Part shown: positions 11,222-20,178 of the stretch, in pieces
Position numbering within the stretch: the stretch's first letter is position 1
Layout of the letters: the number at the start of each line of letters is the position of its first letter
NCBI GenBank assembly: GCA_002633005.1
Contig: NMRA01000011.1
Location: 4,191-68,190 of the forward strand
DNA: 64,000 nucleotides
Reading direction: 5' to 3'
From: Phoronis australis
Lineage: Eukaryota; Phoronida; Phoronidae
Notes under the pieces: generated by a model
What the model was told of the DNA's origin: nothing
What the model saw: the letters and a program-made list of their open reading frames with translations, nothing else
The model's database searches: none
Position numbers and translations under genes: made by a program

Positions 11222-11480
11222 TGGAGACACACACAGTGGGACACGGCAGTATTTCAAACCAGCCATGTCCCACCGTGTATGTCTCCAGCTTTTGATCTGT
11301 GGTGGTATTACTGCATTATTTCCATTTGAGAATGAAACAATTGTTTCTAAATATCATGTCGTTTAATCTTGTCTCTTGGTCAGTTGCAATATTCTGTTGA
11401 GTGTCGAACTTTGTTCTGAGGATACGAACGGAATAAAATAAAGATTGTTTATAGTGTCCGGTATTCAATCAATTTTGCAC
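11222..11480 (+). mobile_element. Penelope-like element copy D, 3' UTR remnant with inverted start
   Basis: Bases from about 11260 match the 3' UTR of copies A-C (CTGTGGTGGTATTACTGC, GAGAATGAAACAA, then an ending TTCAATCAATTTTGCA), more diverged than those copies. The first 65 bases are a near palindrome: GACACACACAGTGGGACACGGC is followed by its complement GCCATGTCCCACCGTGTATGTC. A head-to-head junction is therefore present here too. A CA-rich microsatellite (to about 11512) follows directly. Confidence 0.75.
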
Positions 11481-11520
11481 ACATATACACATGCACACGC
11501 ACACACATATATTAAAAAAA

Positions 11521-11950
11521 GTGTTCTCCATGCTAAACAGTAATAGACTAGGCAGTAACAACAAAGGAGATTAAAATTCATGAGGCTTTACATATCAGTT
11601 GGTGCAAGCCCAATCTCAATAGGCAACTGACACACCACAGGTTGTCATTGTTGGTCTAGTTCATTGTCACTCCCTGTAACTGACTGTATCTGTGCTTCAT
11701 TACTTGTTGCTGGGCCTAGCTAGGTGGCTACTGTATTATGACTTCTGCGGATGGTGTTTAATAAAAGTGACACCGAAACATGTCAAGTTTTAAAACCGTA
11801 GTTATTTTCTTAAAAAAGTGTTGCATATTTTGTTATACAACCCAATAATTTTCAGGTTTCAAAAGTAAATCTTTTTCATTGCTGTATAGAAGCAGGAGCT
11901 AGATTTTAGTGCAAGAGATCGTCTATTTGTATAATGTATCCATAAGTTAC
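11521..11950. other. Non-coding, no gene recognised
   Basis: AT-rich sequence between two element fragments. No frame or repeat was recognised. Confidence 0.35.
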
Positions 11951-11954
11951 ACAG

Positions 11955-12112
11955 AATGCCCTTAACTGACCACAAAACTACTGACATACGATTGCTCAAG
12001 AATTACTCTAAAGAGCTTCTAGTCGATGAATTGCTCAAAATTAACTGGGACCCTGAACTTTCCTGTGAATGTATACATTATTCCTGGAATAATTTTAAGT
12101 CCATATCTACCC
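11955..12112 (+). mobile_element. LINE pol fragment (linker between endonuclease and RT)
   Basis: The frame beginning HRMPLTDHKTTDIRLLKNYS continues KELLVDELLKINWDPEL and YSWNNFKSI. Non-LTR retrotransposons of the CR1/L2/jockey type have this pattern (R-x-Y-K-N-F, INW, AW-x-x-F) just after the apurinic endonuclease domain. It stops at about 12112, where gypsy sequence begins, so it is a short truncated piece. Confidence 0.55.
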
Positions 12113-13090
12113 GTATAGTCATACCCCAAATTTAGAACCAAAGTGCTATCACTCAGCCATGAAGGTCATTTAGGTATAGTAGGTAAAAAACAACGCTCAA
12201 GAACAAAGGTTTGGTGGCCTGGTTTTGACAGACAGGCTGAACAGTTTTGCCAATTAGTGGCAAGACCAGATGCACCAAAACTGATATGATCAAGTGAATT
12301 GCCAGAGGGTCCATGGCAAGATATGGCAATAGATTAATCAGGTGAATCTGTGTTGGTTGTGGTTGATTACTAGAGTCGTTTCTATGAGATAGTACTTATG
12401 CATTCAACGCTCAAGACAAAAATCCCAGATGCTCTGATAAGAAGTTCTGTTTTTTTTGGTGTACCTTTAACCATCAAGTCAGATAATGGGCCTCAATTTT
12501 GGTCGGAGCACTTCATAACCTTTTGTGAAGAATTTGGGATACGTCATCAGAAAATGACACCCAGATGGGCCCAAGCTATTGGCGAGGTTGAGCATCCGAA
12601 TTCATCAATTTTGAGACGCATTCAGTTCGTGCATTCAGAGGGTTTTGGACAAAAAAATTAGAACAAAATTGTCAGAAATTCAACATTTCCCTACTGCAGA
12701 TGACAATGAAATCCGTGATTGTGATGCAGAAATGAAAGCCAAATATGAAACTGTGGCTGATGATTTGCGTAATGCGAAGTTTTCAGTTGCTGACGTGGGA
12801 GATGTTGTTGCCAAAAAGGGAAACAGTGTTATTATTGAATCCCTTGGAGAGTAATATTCTAGGAATACAGCGGTTGTGAAAAAGTTTTCTGACCCTAGAG
12901 GAAATGATGCTGATGTTAGTCACCAATCTCTATTTTCTAAGGTTAATGGAAAAAGTGTTGTTACTGTGTGTGATGTTGACAGAACTGTTAAAACACAGGA
13001 TACAAGTGTTGATGATGTACCACTTAAGGACACCACTGTGGGTGATCGCCCCAGAAGGATTGTCACACTCCCTAAACAGTTTGAGTAAAC
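12113..13090 (+). pseudogene. Ty3/gypsy integrase relic
   Basis: The start RIVIPQ is followed, after a frameshift and stop, by SHEGHLGIVGKKQRSRTKVW, the first part of the zinc-binding region. The second part has lost its cysteines. The catalytic core is partly readable: VVDY-stop-SRFYEIV around 12355-12385 and SDNGPQF near 12480, with several stops between 12280 and 12375. From 12645 another frame carries the C-terminal part (KKIRTKLSEIQ, VAKKGNSVIIES, VVKKF, RPRRIVTLPKQF). RT and RNase H are absent upstream. The copy cannot be functional. Confidence 0.85.
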
Positions 13091-13338
13091 AGTAACAGCT
13101 AGGTTGAAATAGCATGCCATATGGTACCCTATGATGCTATGTTTATATGTTAGTTTGGTGTATTGATGAACTTATAGTTGTTTATTGTAACTGTAACAGC
13201 TTGACCTTAGAGCTGGAATTCCACTAGAATTTAGGTTGACATTTTAGTGGTGACATGTGTTTCTCTATACTATTGAGATAGCTTGACATTGTTTAGTCAA
13301 ATTTTTTAATTGTTTGATTGTCTTTATAATTCCACTGA

Positions 13339-13430
13339 GAAGGGTAGAGATGTCATGTATCAGATTACACCATGTGCTTTACTGTTTGTTAAAATGCTCA
13401 GAAATCAGATTTGTGATTAAATTCCTAAAG
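13339..13430 (+). other. Possible polypurine tract and start of a gypsy 3' LTR
   Basis: GAGAAGGGTAGAGA (13337-13350) is a purine run of the kind that primes plus-strand DNA, and is followed by TGTCATGTATC, a plausible LTR start. The LTR end could not be placed because the palindromic cluster at 13434-13810 interrupts it. Confidence 0.3.
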
Positions 13431-13433
13431 GAT

Positions 13434-13810
13434 ATATTCAATAGGAATTCCTATAGGATATCTTGATCCTATAGGAAATCGATATTCCTACAGGAATTCT
13501 TATAGGAAATCTTATCCTATAGGAATCTTTGATAACTATATTGGAATGTGTTTTTTTTATCCTGTTGTTACATAATATTCTATCCTGTTGTTGTTTATGG
13601 TTTAGTGGTTCCTGTTTTGTAGTCAGTACTCTATTAGTCATATATTCCTAGAACCTATTGACTTCCTGTACATTTCTGTATTATATTCTATTATTTGTTG
13701 ATATCAATACACTTTTAGTTCGACAGCCAACTGGTCACAATCTTTGTTTTACTCACGACTTTTCCTCTTATAGGAACCTATAGGAATTCCTATAGGATCC
13801 TATTGAATAT
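13434..13810. repeat. Cluster of palindromic TATAGGAATTCCTATAGGA motifs with inverted ends
   Basis: Starts ATATTCAATAGGAATTCC and ends GGATCCTATTGAATAT, giving an exact inverted end of 13 bases. The first 110 bases and the last 45 are built of short palindromes AGGAATTCCT and CCTATAGG. It may be a MITE inserted in the gypsy LTR or a local expansion. No target duplication is evident. Confidence 0.45.
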
Positions 13811-14035
13811 TTTCGTATGGGAGGAAAAAGGAACTCATTAGGAATTTCAGAAAAAAGTAGGAAAAGTAGGAAGAGGCCAAAAAAGTAGCAAAAAGTAGGA
13901 ACGTTTGAAAGCCTGGTAGTGTCAACCAACTACCGTAGGATTTTTGTAAATCTGGCTTGTTTGAGGACTACCTGAGATCGCAGCCAAATTCTCAATCGCT
14001 CCTCTTTATCTGCAGTTCGCCTCAGCCTAAAGGTA

Positions 14036-14580
14036 GCTGGGCAGATGGCAATGGATTGGTTCTCCTCTAATGGAATGGCTGTAAACCTTGGTAAATTTAA
14101 GTCAATCATCTTTTCTAGGAATCGTGTACATAATAATGATAGGTATCTCATGTCTGGTGATACTATTATTGAGTGTGAAGAGTCCGTTAAGCTGCTGGGT
14201 GTCCAACTTGACAGCCAGTTAAAATTCCATGAGCACGTTGATGTTATTTGCAAAAAAGCTTCTAGACAAATGAATGCCTTGTTCCGTCTTCGTAATGTTT
14301 TAGGCATTAACAGTAAGCTTAAGTTATATTACGCATTTATAAGATCCTATTTTAATCACTGCCCCCTCGTTTGGCACCTGACCTATATGGCTATGTTTAA
14401 TACATGTGTACTTTTGTATTTATATGTTTAAGTTCTGTGTATTCTCCGTACTGTAGAATTAGCTAGTATTTTAGTTCTGTATCTTCATTTTGTAGATTTT
14501 AAATTTGTCGGATAATAGCACTTGTGGTAGCGTTTCATTGTTAAATCTCACCGACTTTTAAATAAAGATTATATTACTAC
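14036..14580 (+). pseudogene. LINE reverse transcriptase C-terminal fragment
   Basis: The frame from about 14045 reads WFSSNGMAVNLGKFKSIIFS, then VKLLGVQLDSQLKFHEHV, CKKASRQMNALFRLR and FIRSYFNHCPLVW. These are the thumb and connection segments found after the RT catalytic site in CR1/jockey-type non-LTR elements. After CPLVW the sequence jumps to a non-coding 3' tail that ends with AATAAAGATTATATTACTAC. The usual final 100 or so residues are thus deleted. The 5' part is missing as well. Confidence 0.8.
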
Positions 14581-14620
14581 CTCGCAATGCACAATCAACA
14601 GGTGGCAGACATCTTGAAGC

Positions 14621-15271
14621 TGTGACGGGATCGCCGTCTATTGGTGGAGTCGTGAGAAAGAGGAGTGGTCAGTTTAGTTCCAGAAGCTAGGGTGTGTTAT
14701 TATATTTTAAAGGGGTGTAAGACGGTCACTTTCTTATATGGGACTTCCGATGATGAAATTTTTAGTTGTATTTTGATTGGTTTTTACATTTAACTTGAGA
14801 CCCCTATTTTAGCGTAATTTGGAACATTCGCGGTGCGAATACGCCTATGAAAAAAGGGCCCCTGACGCTAAAGCTTCGGATTCGGCGGGTCTCGTATCTA
14901 TCTGGTAAGAATCTCAACTTTTTAACTCTATCGGGTCTCGATACTATCCGGTTAGAGTCTCAACTTCGCAGCTTTTTAGCCTTTACTTTTTAGCTTACAA
15001 ATTTTTCATTACTCGACTTAGGGTACTAACTTACGATTTGGGAGCCGTTTCAAACCTAGTGAGGGTACATTGACGACGGAAACTAATGATGTATATTTGT
15101 CTACTTCTCTCTTGTTTCTCTCTGTATAAGTTGTCGTCATGGTTCTCTCGTATGCGATTCGAATGAGTGAAAAAATACACAACGCTGCAAATATTTTTAT
15201 TGGCTACGAACAGTCGACATTTTAGATAATAAGAAGATCGTACGTGCTGGTCGCTCCCAATTCCCGTTACA
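14621..15271 (+). mobile_element. 5' LTR of a Ty3/gypsy element
   Basis: A 651-bp segment begins TGTGACGGGA and ends TCCCGTTACA. These are inverted LTR ends of TG...CA form. It is followed at once by a primer-binding-site-like sequence, and downstream by gag, protease and RT in the same orientation. Its ends resemble those of the solo LTR at 17950-18582. The interior has two similar GGTCTCG...CTATC...GTTAGAGTCTCAACTT blocks around 14900-14965. No matching 3' LTR was found in the window. Confidence 0.75.
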
Positions 15272-15272
15272 T

Positions 15273-15291
15273 TTGGTGCCGAGGGCCTGCG
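15273..15291 (+). other. Gypsy primer-binding site
   Basis: TTGGTGCCGAGGGCCTGCG follows the LTR end by one or two bases. The TGG start is complementary to a tRNA CCA 3' end. The exact tRNA was not identified. Confidence 0.5.
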
Positions 15292-15664
15292 GATGAACCT
15301 GTGGTGATATTTTTTTTTCTTCTTCTACTAATATTCTACCAGAACTTTCCTATCTCTAATCTTATCCTAGTGTCAGGAACGGAACAGAAACCTGTTCTTG
15401 TCTCGACCAAGACGCCGGGTTTATGACTGGCCACGGTCCTATCACTCACCGATACGTACGTACGGGCACCACTGATCGTGGAAGCCGTTCTACTATTAAT
15501 GTTCTACTTTTTGTTTACCTCTTAATTAACACCTGCTGTTTTTTAGGGTTATGTCCTTAATTTTTTTCGACTCCATTCCGTGGGTACGTTGAGTTTCTGT
15601 AACTTGTTCAGTAATTAATTGGTCGGTAGGTTCCCGGCATGATTCCGGTTCCCGTTTTTGTAGT

Positions 15665-15822
15665 CCAGCCTCCCGTTCAGTAACGCTAGGACCTCGCTAA
15701 AAAGCAAGACTTCGCGAGAATACGTGAGATTTCGCCGTGTATTTTGAATACGAACACATGACTTTGACTAGGTTTTAGCTAGGTCCTAGCGTAGGTCCTA
15801 GCGTCTACTGAACGCACGCCAG
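15665..15822. mobile_element. Short MITE with ends containing CGTTCAGTA-ACGCTAGGACC
   Basis: Starts CCAGCCTCCCGTTCAGTAAC and ends GTCTACTGAACGCACGCCAG, so the ends are inverted copies. A reverse-oriented copy lies at 53627-53779 and an end fragment at 34127-34158. At 158 bp it has no coding capacity. It sits in the leader between the gypsy LTR and gag. Confidence 0.6.
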
Positions 15823-16099
15823 TATTTTTCTTGGCGATCACGCACTTAATAGTTAGGACGTTTTAGTACTTTGGTCCATGTTAGTTCGAGCGGTAACTTA
15901 CTCTGATTATTTCCTCTGGTTATTTGTGGTCCTTGGTTGTCTTGTTTTGATTTTCTCAATGGCGCCAATTTCAAATTGTTCGTGGAAAGGGCACCCATTG
16001 AGGATGCTGATACACTCCTGACCACCGCAACGTAAATACTGCAATGGCAGGGAACAATCATTCCCCGAGCAACCCCATTATGAAGCCCTGTGACCGCCC

Positions 16100-16760
16100 G
16101 AGAATGTCTGTTGACGAATTACGTCCGGCAGCTGAACACTGATTCTCTACTGCCTAATGTTGTCAAAAGAAAAGAAAAATGACCGCCCATGTTTGATTTA
16201 AAAACGCCAGAGTGGGTCGATTTTATTAAACAATTTGAAATTGTTTCGGGTTGGAACAATTGGGACTCCTGCCGAGATGGCGATTCAGTTGTGTACGTGT
16301 CTGAAAGGACCGGCACTCAGAGCGGTCCTGTCAGAAATCGCAGAGGATGAATTGGCTGATTATCATTCTCTCAGAAATCTTTTATAACAGCGGTTCAAAC
16401 TCCCTGAGCGGACACCTGCCTATAGGTGTGAGGTAGTTCCCACGCGCAAACGCGCCGAAGGCGGAAGCACGGCTGATTTCGGGTACGCCCTAAGGCGAAT
16501 GGCCGCAAAAGCGTATCCCGACCTTGACAATTTTTCAAGGGAAACATTAATTATTAACCAGTTTATTTCGGGCTTGGTTGATCAGTCTTTAACACGTCAT
16601 GTTCAGTTTAACCATCGCCCACTACTGCGGACTGGAGAAAGAGATCAGAGATTTGCGTGCCGAGTTAGGGCACTTATGTAAGAAGGAATTAACTTGCTCT
16701 TCTTGTGGTGAAATCGGCCACATTACATAAGCCGAGAGTGTGGAGTACACCGGCAACAGT
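16100..16760 (+). pseudogene. Ty3/gypsy gag relic
   Basis: Readable in pieces across frames: WVDFIKQFEIVSGWNNW, LCTCLKGPALRAVLSEI, then ADFGYALRRMAAKAYPDLDN, NQFISGLVDQSLTRHVQF and a degraded zinc knuckle CSSCGEIGH near 16695-16730. This is the capsid and nucleocapsid order of metazoan gypsy gag. Stops at 16385 and 16735 and several frameshifts break it. Confidence 0.8.
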
Positions 16761-16839
16761 CGTCCCAGGTGGCCCAAATCAATCAGCCACGCAACGGTGT
16801 CGTCAAACCAGTGTCAACTGAATCCGAGACCGGGGGTTC

Positions 16840-17307
16840 AGTCGGAAACTATGTTGACTCATTAGCAGGTTGTCTGTTTGACTTTGTGAACGTAAATATT
16901 TATCATAGGGAGCATTGTATGATGGTGGGTCGGCACGGACAATCATTATTTCTAGATCTGTGTTCGACCAGTTGAATGATTTGGGCTCGCGAGATTTGCA
17001 TCCCATTTCCCTAAATATTTTTGATGCTAGCGGTAACTTGATCAAAGATTATGGAGAGATAGAAATTAGTTTTAGTATTGGAGGTTTATATTTTAGTCAG
17101 GTAGTGGTTGTTGCCAGGGGCGGATCCAGGGTTTTGAGTTGGGGGGGGGNGGGGGGGGGGCTGGTAACAGGAATATTTTTGGCAGATGCCGCGCGCCCAG
17201 CTTACGTCTGGGGATGCACTGGGGATGCAAGGGTCTCGAATTGTTGGGTTGCTGAGATTGATTTTCCTCTTATTCTGGGTTTGGATTTTATTTTGCACGC
17301 TTTCTAA
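16840..17307 (+). pseudogene. Ty3/gypsy aspartic protease relic carrying an in-frame insertion
   Basis: After a frameshift near 16915 the frame reads YDGGSARTIIS. DGG stands in for the catalytic D-T/S-G, so the active-site serine or threonine is lost. QVVVVA follows, and after an insertion E-I-D-F-P-L-I-L-G-L-D-F, the second conserved block. The insertion at 17115-17247 adds 138 bases including its duplication, a multiple of three, so the frame stays open across it. The missing knuckle residues and the frameshifts show that the gene was already dead or dying. Confidence 0.75.
17115..17247. mobile_element. Small hAT-type insertion in the gypsy protease
   Basis: Begins CAGGGGCGGATCCAGG, a well-known kind of hAT/MITE terminus, followed by a G run with one N. 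The host protease sequence is interrupted between VVVVA and EIDFPL, and GTTGC is present on both sides (17110-17114 and 17248-17252), a 5-bp duplication. The right end lacks a matching inverted repeat, so the copy is truncated or rearranged. Confidence 0.55.
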
Positions 17308-17529
17308 TTTTCCAAACAAGGATATTTTGACGATTCGGGGGCGAGAGTTTCATCTTCACCATAGAAATGTGCATTCACAGTGGAGTTGTAATGCCGAAAG
17401 TTGAACGTGCTGAGAAAATTCCTTCGGTAGGCTTAGTGAATTCAGATTCTGTTCCGGCAGAGCGTGGCGAAGGGATGGTGCCTCCTCATTTAGCATCATT
17501 GATTGTGAACGCAGGGGCTCAACCCTGAC

Positions 17530-17949
17530 CAGGCTGCCAAGGTTAAATCATTGATTTTAAATTATGTTGACGTTATTGAGGGACTAACGAATGGAGAGTT
17601 AGGTCTCACTGACAGAGTCCGACATAAAATCCATACGGGGGACAATCATCCCATTAAGCAAACACCGAGACGCATGGCTCTCGCGCAACGTGAAATTGTG
17701 GATCGGGAAATTGAGAAAATGATTTCTGCAGGTATCATTGAGCCTAGCGGCATTGGCCGTCTATTTCTTTGGATCCTAAAAAAGGCAGATAGTTCAGATG
17801 TGAAAAGTTGGAGAGTTTGTATTGATTTTAGAGCGTTGAATTCTGTGACAACCAAAGATGCATTTCCGCTCCCGAGAATAGATTCGTGTTTAGATCAGTT
17901 GGGTGGTAATTCGTTTTTCTCGTCCTTGACTTGGTTCAGTGGTTACTGG
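17530..17949 (+). pseudogene. Ty3/gypsy reverse transcriptase, N-terminal half
   Basis: The frame carries TDRVRHKIHTGDNHPIKQTP, then R-R, IEKMISAGIIEPS, WRVCIDFRALNSVT, KDAFPLPRID and the beginning of block 3 (SGYW). These are RT motifs of Ty3/gypsy elements in the usual order. Coding similarity stops abruptly at 17949, where a solo LTR begins. The continuing frame to 18009 is LTR sequence. Confidence 0.9.
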
Positions 17950-18582
17950 TGTAACGGGGCGGTATCTACGACCAAGGCGCCCCGATTTTACGAGCCCGGT
18001 GCGGACTGAGGGTGATATTGAAAACTAAAAGTTGGTGAATAATACCTAGGTTTATTGTAAGAATATATAACTACAATATTTCACACTTACAAGCAATCCA
18101 GTTGTTCCATGACTTCATAGTATCGCAGCGTTGTGATTTATACAGTTCTGATACACGGTCAAGCCAGTCGCTGATTAATAGTTGTGTGTGCAAAAACGGG
18201 GCAATTTGGTTATTCAGATCCGAAAGGTGAGATGCAATCAAGCTCGGGAGGAGCCCGAGAATTGCATGGGGCTAAACTATTGGCAACCAAGTTCGGGAGG
18301 AGCCCGAAAGCTGCACAAACAGTTGCAATTTGGTGTGAGCGAAGGTGTAAATGTTTGCTTCTTGAACTCTGCGACTGGACTCCTCGTGTCTGACAGAGAC
18401 AAAGCTTAAGTACACAATTTCAACCAATCAGACACGATCTGAAGGGCAAGGCCCATAGCTCCTAGCTTCTGGCCATGTCCAAAGGACTCAAAATCATAGG
18501 AAAATTCCATACGTAATACACAGCTTGACCACTAGAGGGAGCATATATCTTACATAATCATGTCCAGGGCACTCCTGTTACA
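17950..18582. mobile_element. Solo LTR inserted in the gypsy RT
   Basis: A 633-bp segment begins TGTAACGGGG and ends CTCCTGTTACA, with CTGG duplicated on both sides (17946-17949 and 18583-18586). RT similarity resumes right after it, which fixes the boundaries. The interior carries two copies of TCGGGAGGAGCCCGA or its variant (about 18243 and 18293), each able to form a 5-bp stem. No internal coding region remains, as after recombination between two LTRs. Confidence 0.8.
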
Positions 18583-18586
18583 CTGG

Positions 18587-19029
18587 CAACGGTTCCCATG
18601 GCGGAGGACAAGGAGAAAACTGCATTTAAGCACCTGGTCGTGGTTTGTGGGCATTCAAAGTCTTACCGTTTGGTCTTAGTAATGCAGTCGGCTCGTTTGT
18701 GCGACTGATGGAGATGTTTTAGAGGGTTTAATATGTTTAAGTGTTAAGTGTTATGTTAAAGTGTTTAGTGTACATAGACGACGTCTTGTGTTATTCTAAA
18801 ACATTTGATGACGCGTTATCCGATTTAGAACAAGTTTTCATTCGTTTACGTAACGCTGGTTTGAGGCTGAAGCCTACAAAGTGCACACTGTTTAAACGCA
18901 AAGTTAACTTTTTAGGGCATGTAGTTGCGACGGACAGATGGTATATCTTTGTGATCCCGCAATAGTTGAAGCGATCGAGTGTTGTTCTCGTCCAATAGGT
19001 GTCACTGATATACGGAGTTTTCCTGGATA
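18587..19029 (+). pseudogene. Ty3/gypsy reverse transcriptase, catalytic half
   Basis: After the solo LTR the RT continues in broken frames: PMAEEDKEKTAF, WAFKVLPFGLSNA, then the catalytic VYIDDVLCYSKTF at about 18768-18806, LRNAGLRLKPTKC, FLGHVV and a last piece like VEAIECCSRP, ending near 19029. A short tandem of TTAAGTGTTAAGTGTTATG at about 18730-18760 adds bases just before the catalytic block. RNase H and integrase are missing. Confidence 0.85.
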
Positions 19030-19046
19030 ACTGTGAAGGCCCAGGT

Positions 19047-19635
19047 ACAGCCTCGCTGCTTCCCTGCGTGCTTAGTCCAGCCAGCACGCAGGTATCACGC
19101 AGTGGCATGCGCTTTGGCATTGGTCGATGTAACCTCGGCAGTCATTGGTTAGCTTTACAACACCGTGAAAAAATGGCGGACTGTGAAAGATTTTTAGCCT
19201 TGTCATGCAAGTTGTGTCGCAGCAACTATTTAGTTTCTGCAGTGGTGTTTAATAGCCGCGTGCTTGAAGCACATACATGTACACACATCTGGCCGATTTA
19301 ACCGGTGTGTTATTCATACTGTATGAATATAGGACAATATCGTAAACAGAAGTCATCGACAGTAGAAAGATTCATTCCGAAAAGTCGCAATCACAATTTC
19401 TAGACTTTGCATTTCCTGAGCATAAATTTTAAGCACCGATTTGTCTGCATAACAGACCACATTTACACTTCAGTCATGCCAGTTTGTTTGCGTAAAGCGC
19501 TGCCTGTTGAGAATTCGACTAGCCAATCAGAAACGCCGGTGTAAAAAAATTTACCAAGGAAAATTAAGTGATACCTGCGTGCTGGCGCGGCTACCGCCCC
19601 ACCTAGCGGTACGCAGGGAAGCAGCGAGAGATACA
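19047..19635. repeat. Foldback sequence with about 50-bp inverted arms
   Basis: CTCGCTGCTTCCCTGCGTGC and CCAGCACGCAGGTATCAC at 19052-19095 recur in reverse complement at 19567-19632, with about 460 bases between. The arms differ in the spacer between these two words. It starts where gypsy similarity ends, so it may have truncated that element. No transposase frame is seen inside. Confidence 0.6.
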
Positions 19636-19969
19636 GCGCACTAGAACGATGGTTTTCATTGGCTATCAGCTGGCAATTTTTAACCAGGAAGTTTGGTCTG
19701 CACATGCTGACATCCGGTAATACGTTATCAGGTCGATAGGTGTCCCTAGAGTAAAAAGTTATTTTGCGACTGGGTCGAGTTTGCGGTCGGGGGGAACTCT
19801 CTGATGAGGTAGCTGTTAATATATTGTGATATTACCAAATAACTGTAGTAAAATCATGTAATTATCGATTTCTTATTAGGAAAATAAACCTGAATTAACA
19901 ATGGCTTCACTCTTTTCACTTGGCATTTTTTCAGTTTAATTTTTGAACGCTTTTTATGAATTGAAAACG

Positions 19970-20178
19970 TCCCGAAATCCTGGATCCTCCCCTGCTGTAA
20001 GATATTACACCAGGGGATAATCCAGAATATTGAGTTAGGGGGGAGGGGGGTAGGGGCAAGAGCAGAGTATTTTGCCCGTCAGACATTTGCACCCCAAACT
20101 GCCAAATGGAATCTGGGAGAATTTTAGGCAGGGCCATGGCCCCCTTGCCCTGCCCCCCCTTCCCCCTATCCGTCTTTG
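19970..20178. mobile_element. Two hAT/MITE termini facing away from each other
   Basis: CCTGGATCCTCCCCTG ends at 19994 (the end of an element lying to the left), and CAGGGGATAATCCAG begins at 20011. The latter probably runs to about 20178, where a degraded CCCCTATCCGTCTTTG is seen. The termini resemble the CAGGGGCGGATCCAG end at 17115. Only the terminal parts are recognisable. Confidence 0.4.

Noticed and set aside
18182-18409. Overlapping plus-strand frames of 69-75 codons
   Set aside because: They lie inside the solo LTR, which does not code.
17115-19994. A single 2.9-kb hAT element from the CAGGGGCGGATCCAGG end to the CCTGGATCCTCCCCTG end
   Set aside because: Gypsy protease and RT continue in order immediately after 17252, so the left end belongs to a small insertion and the right end to something else.
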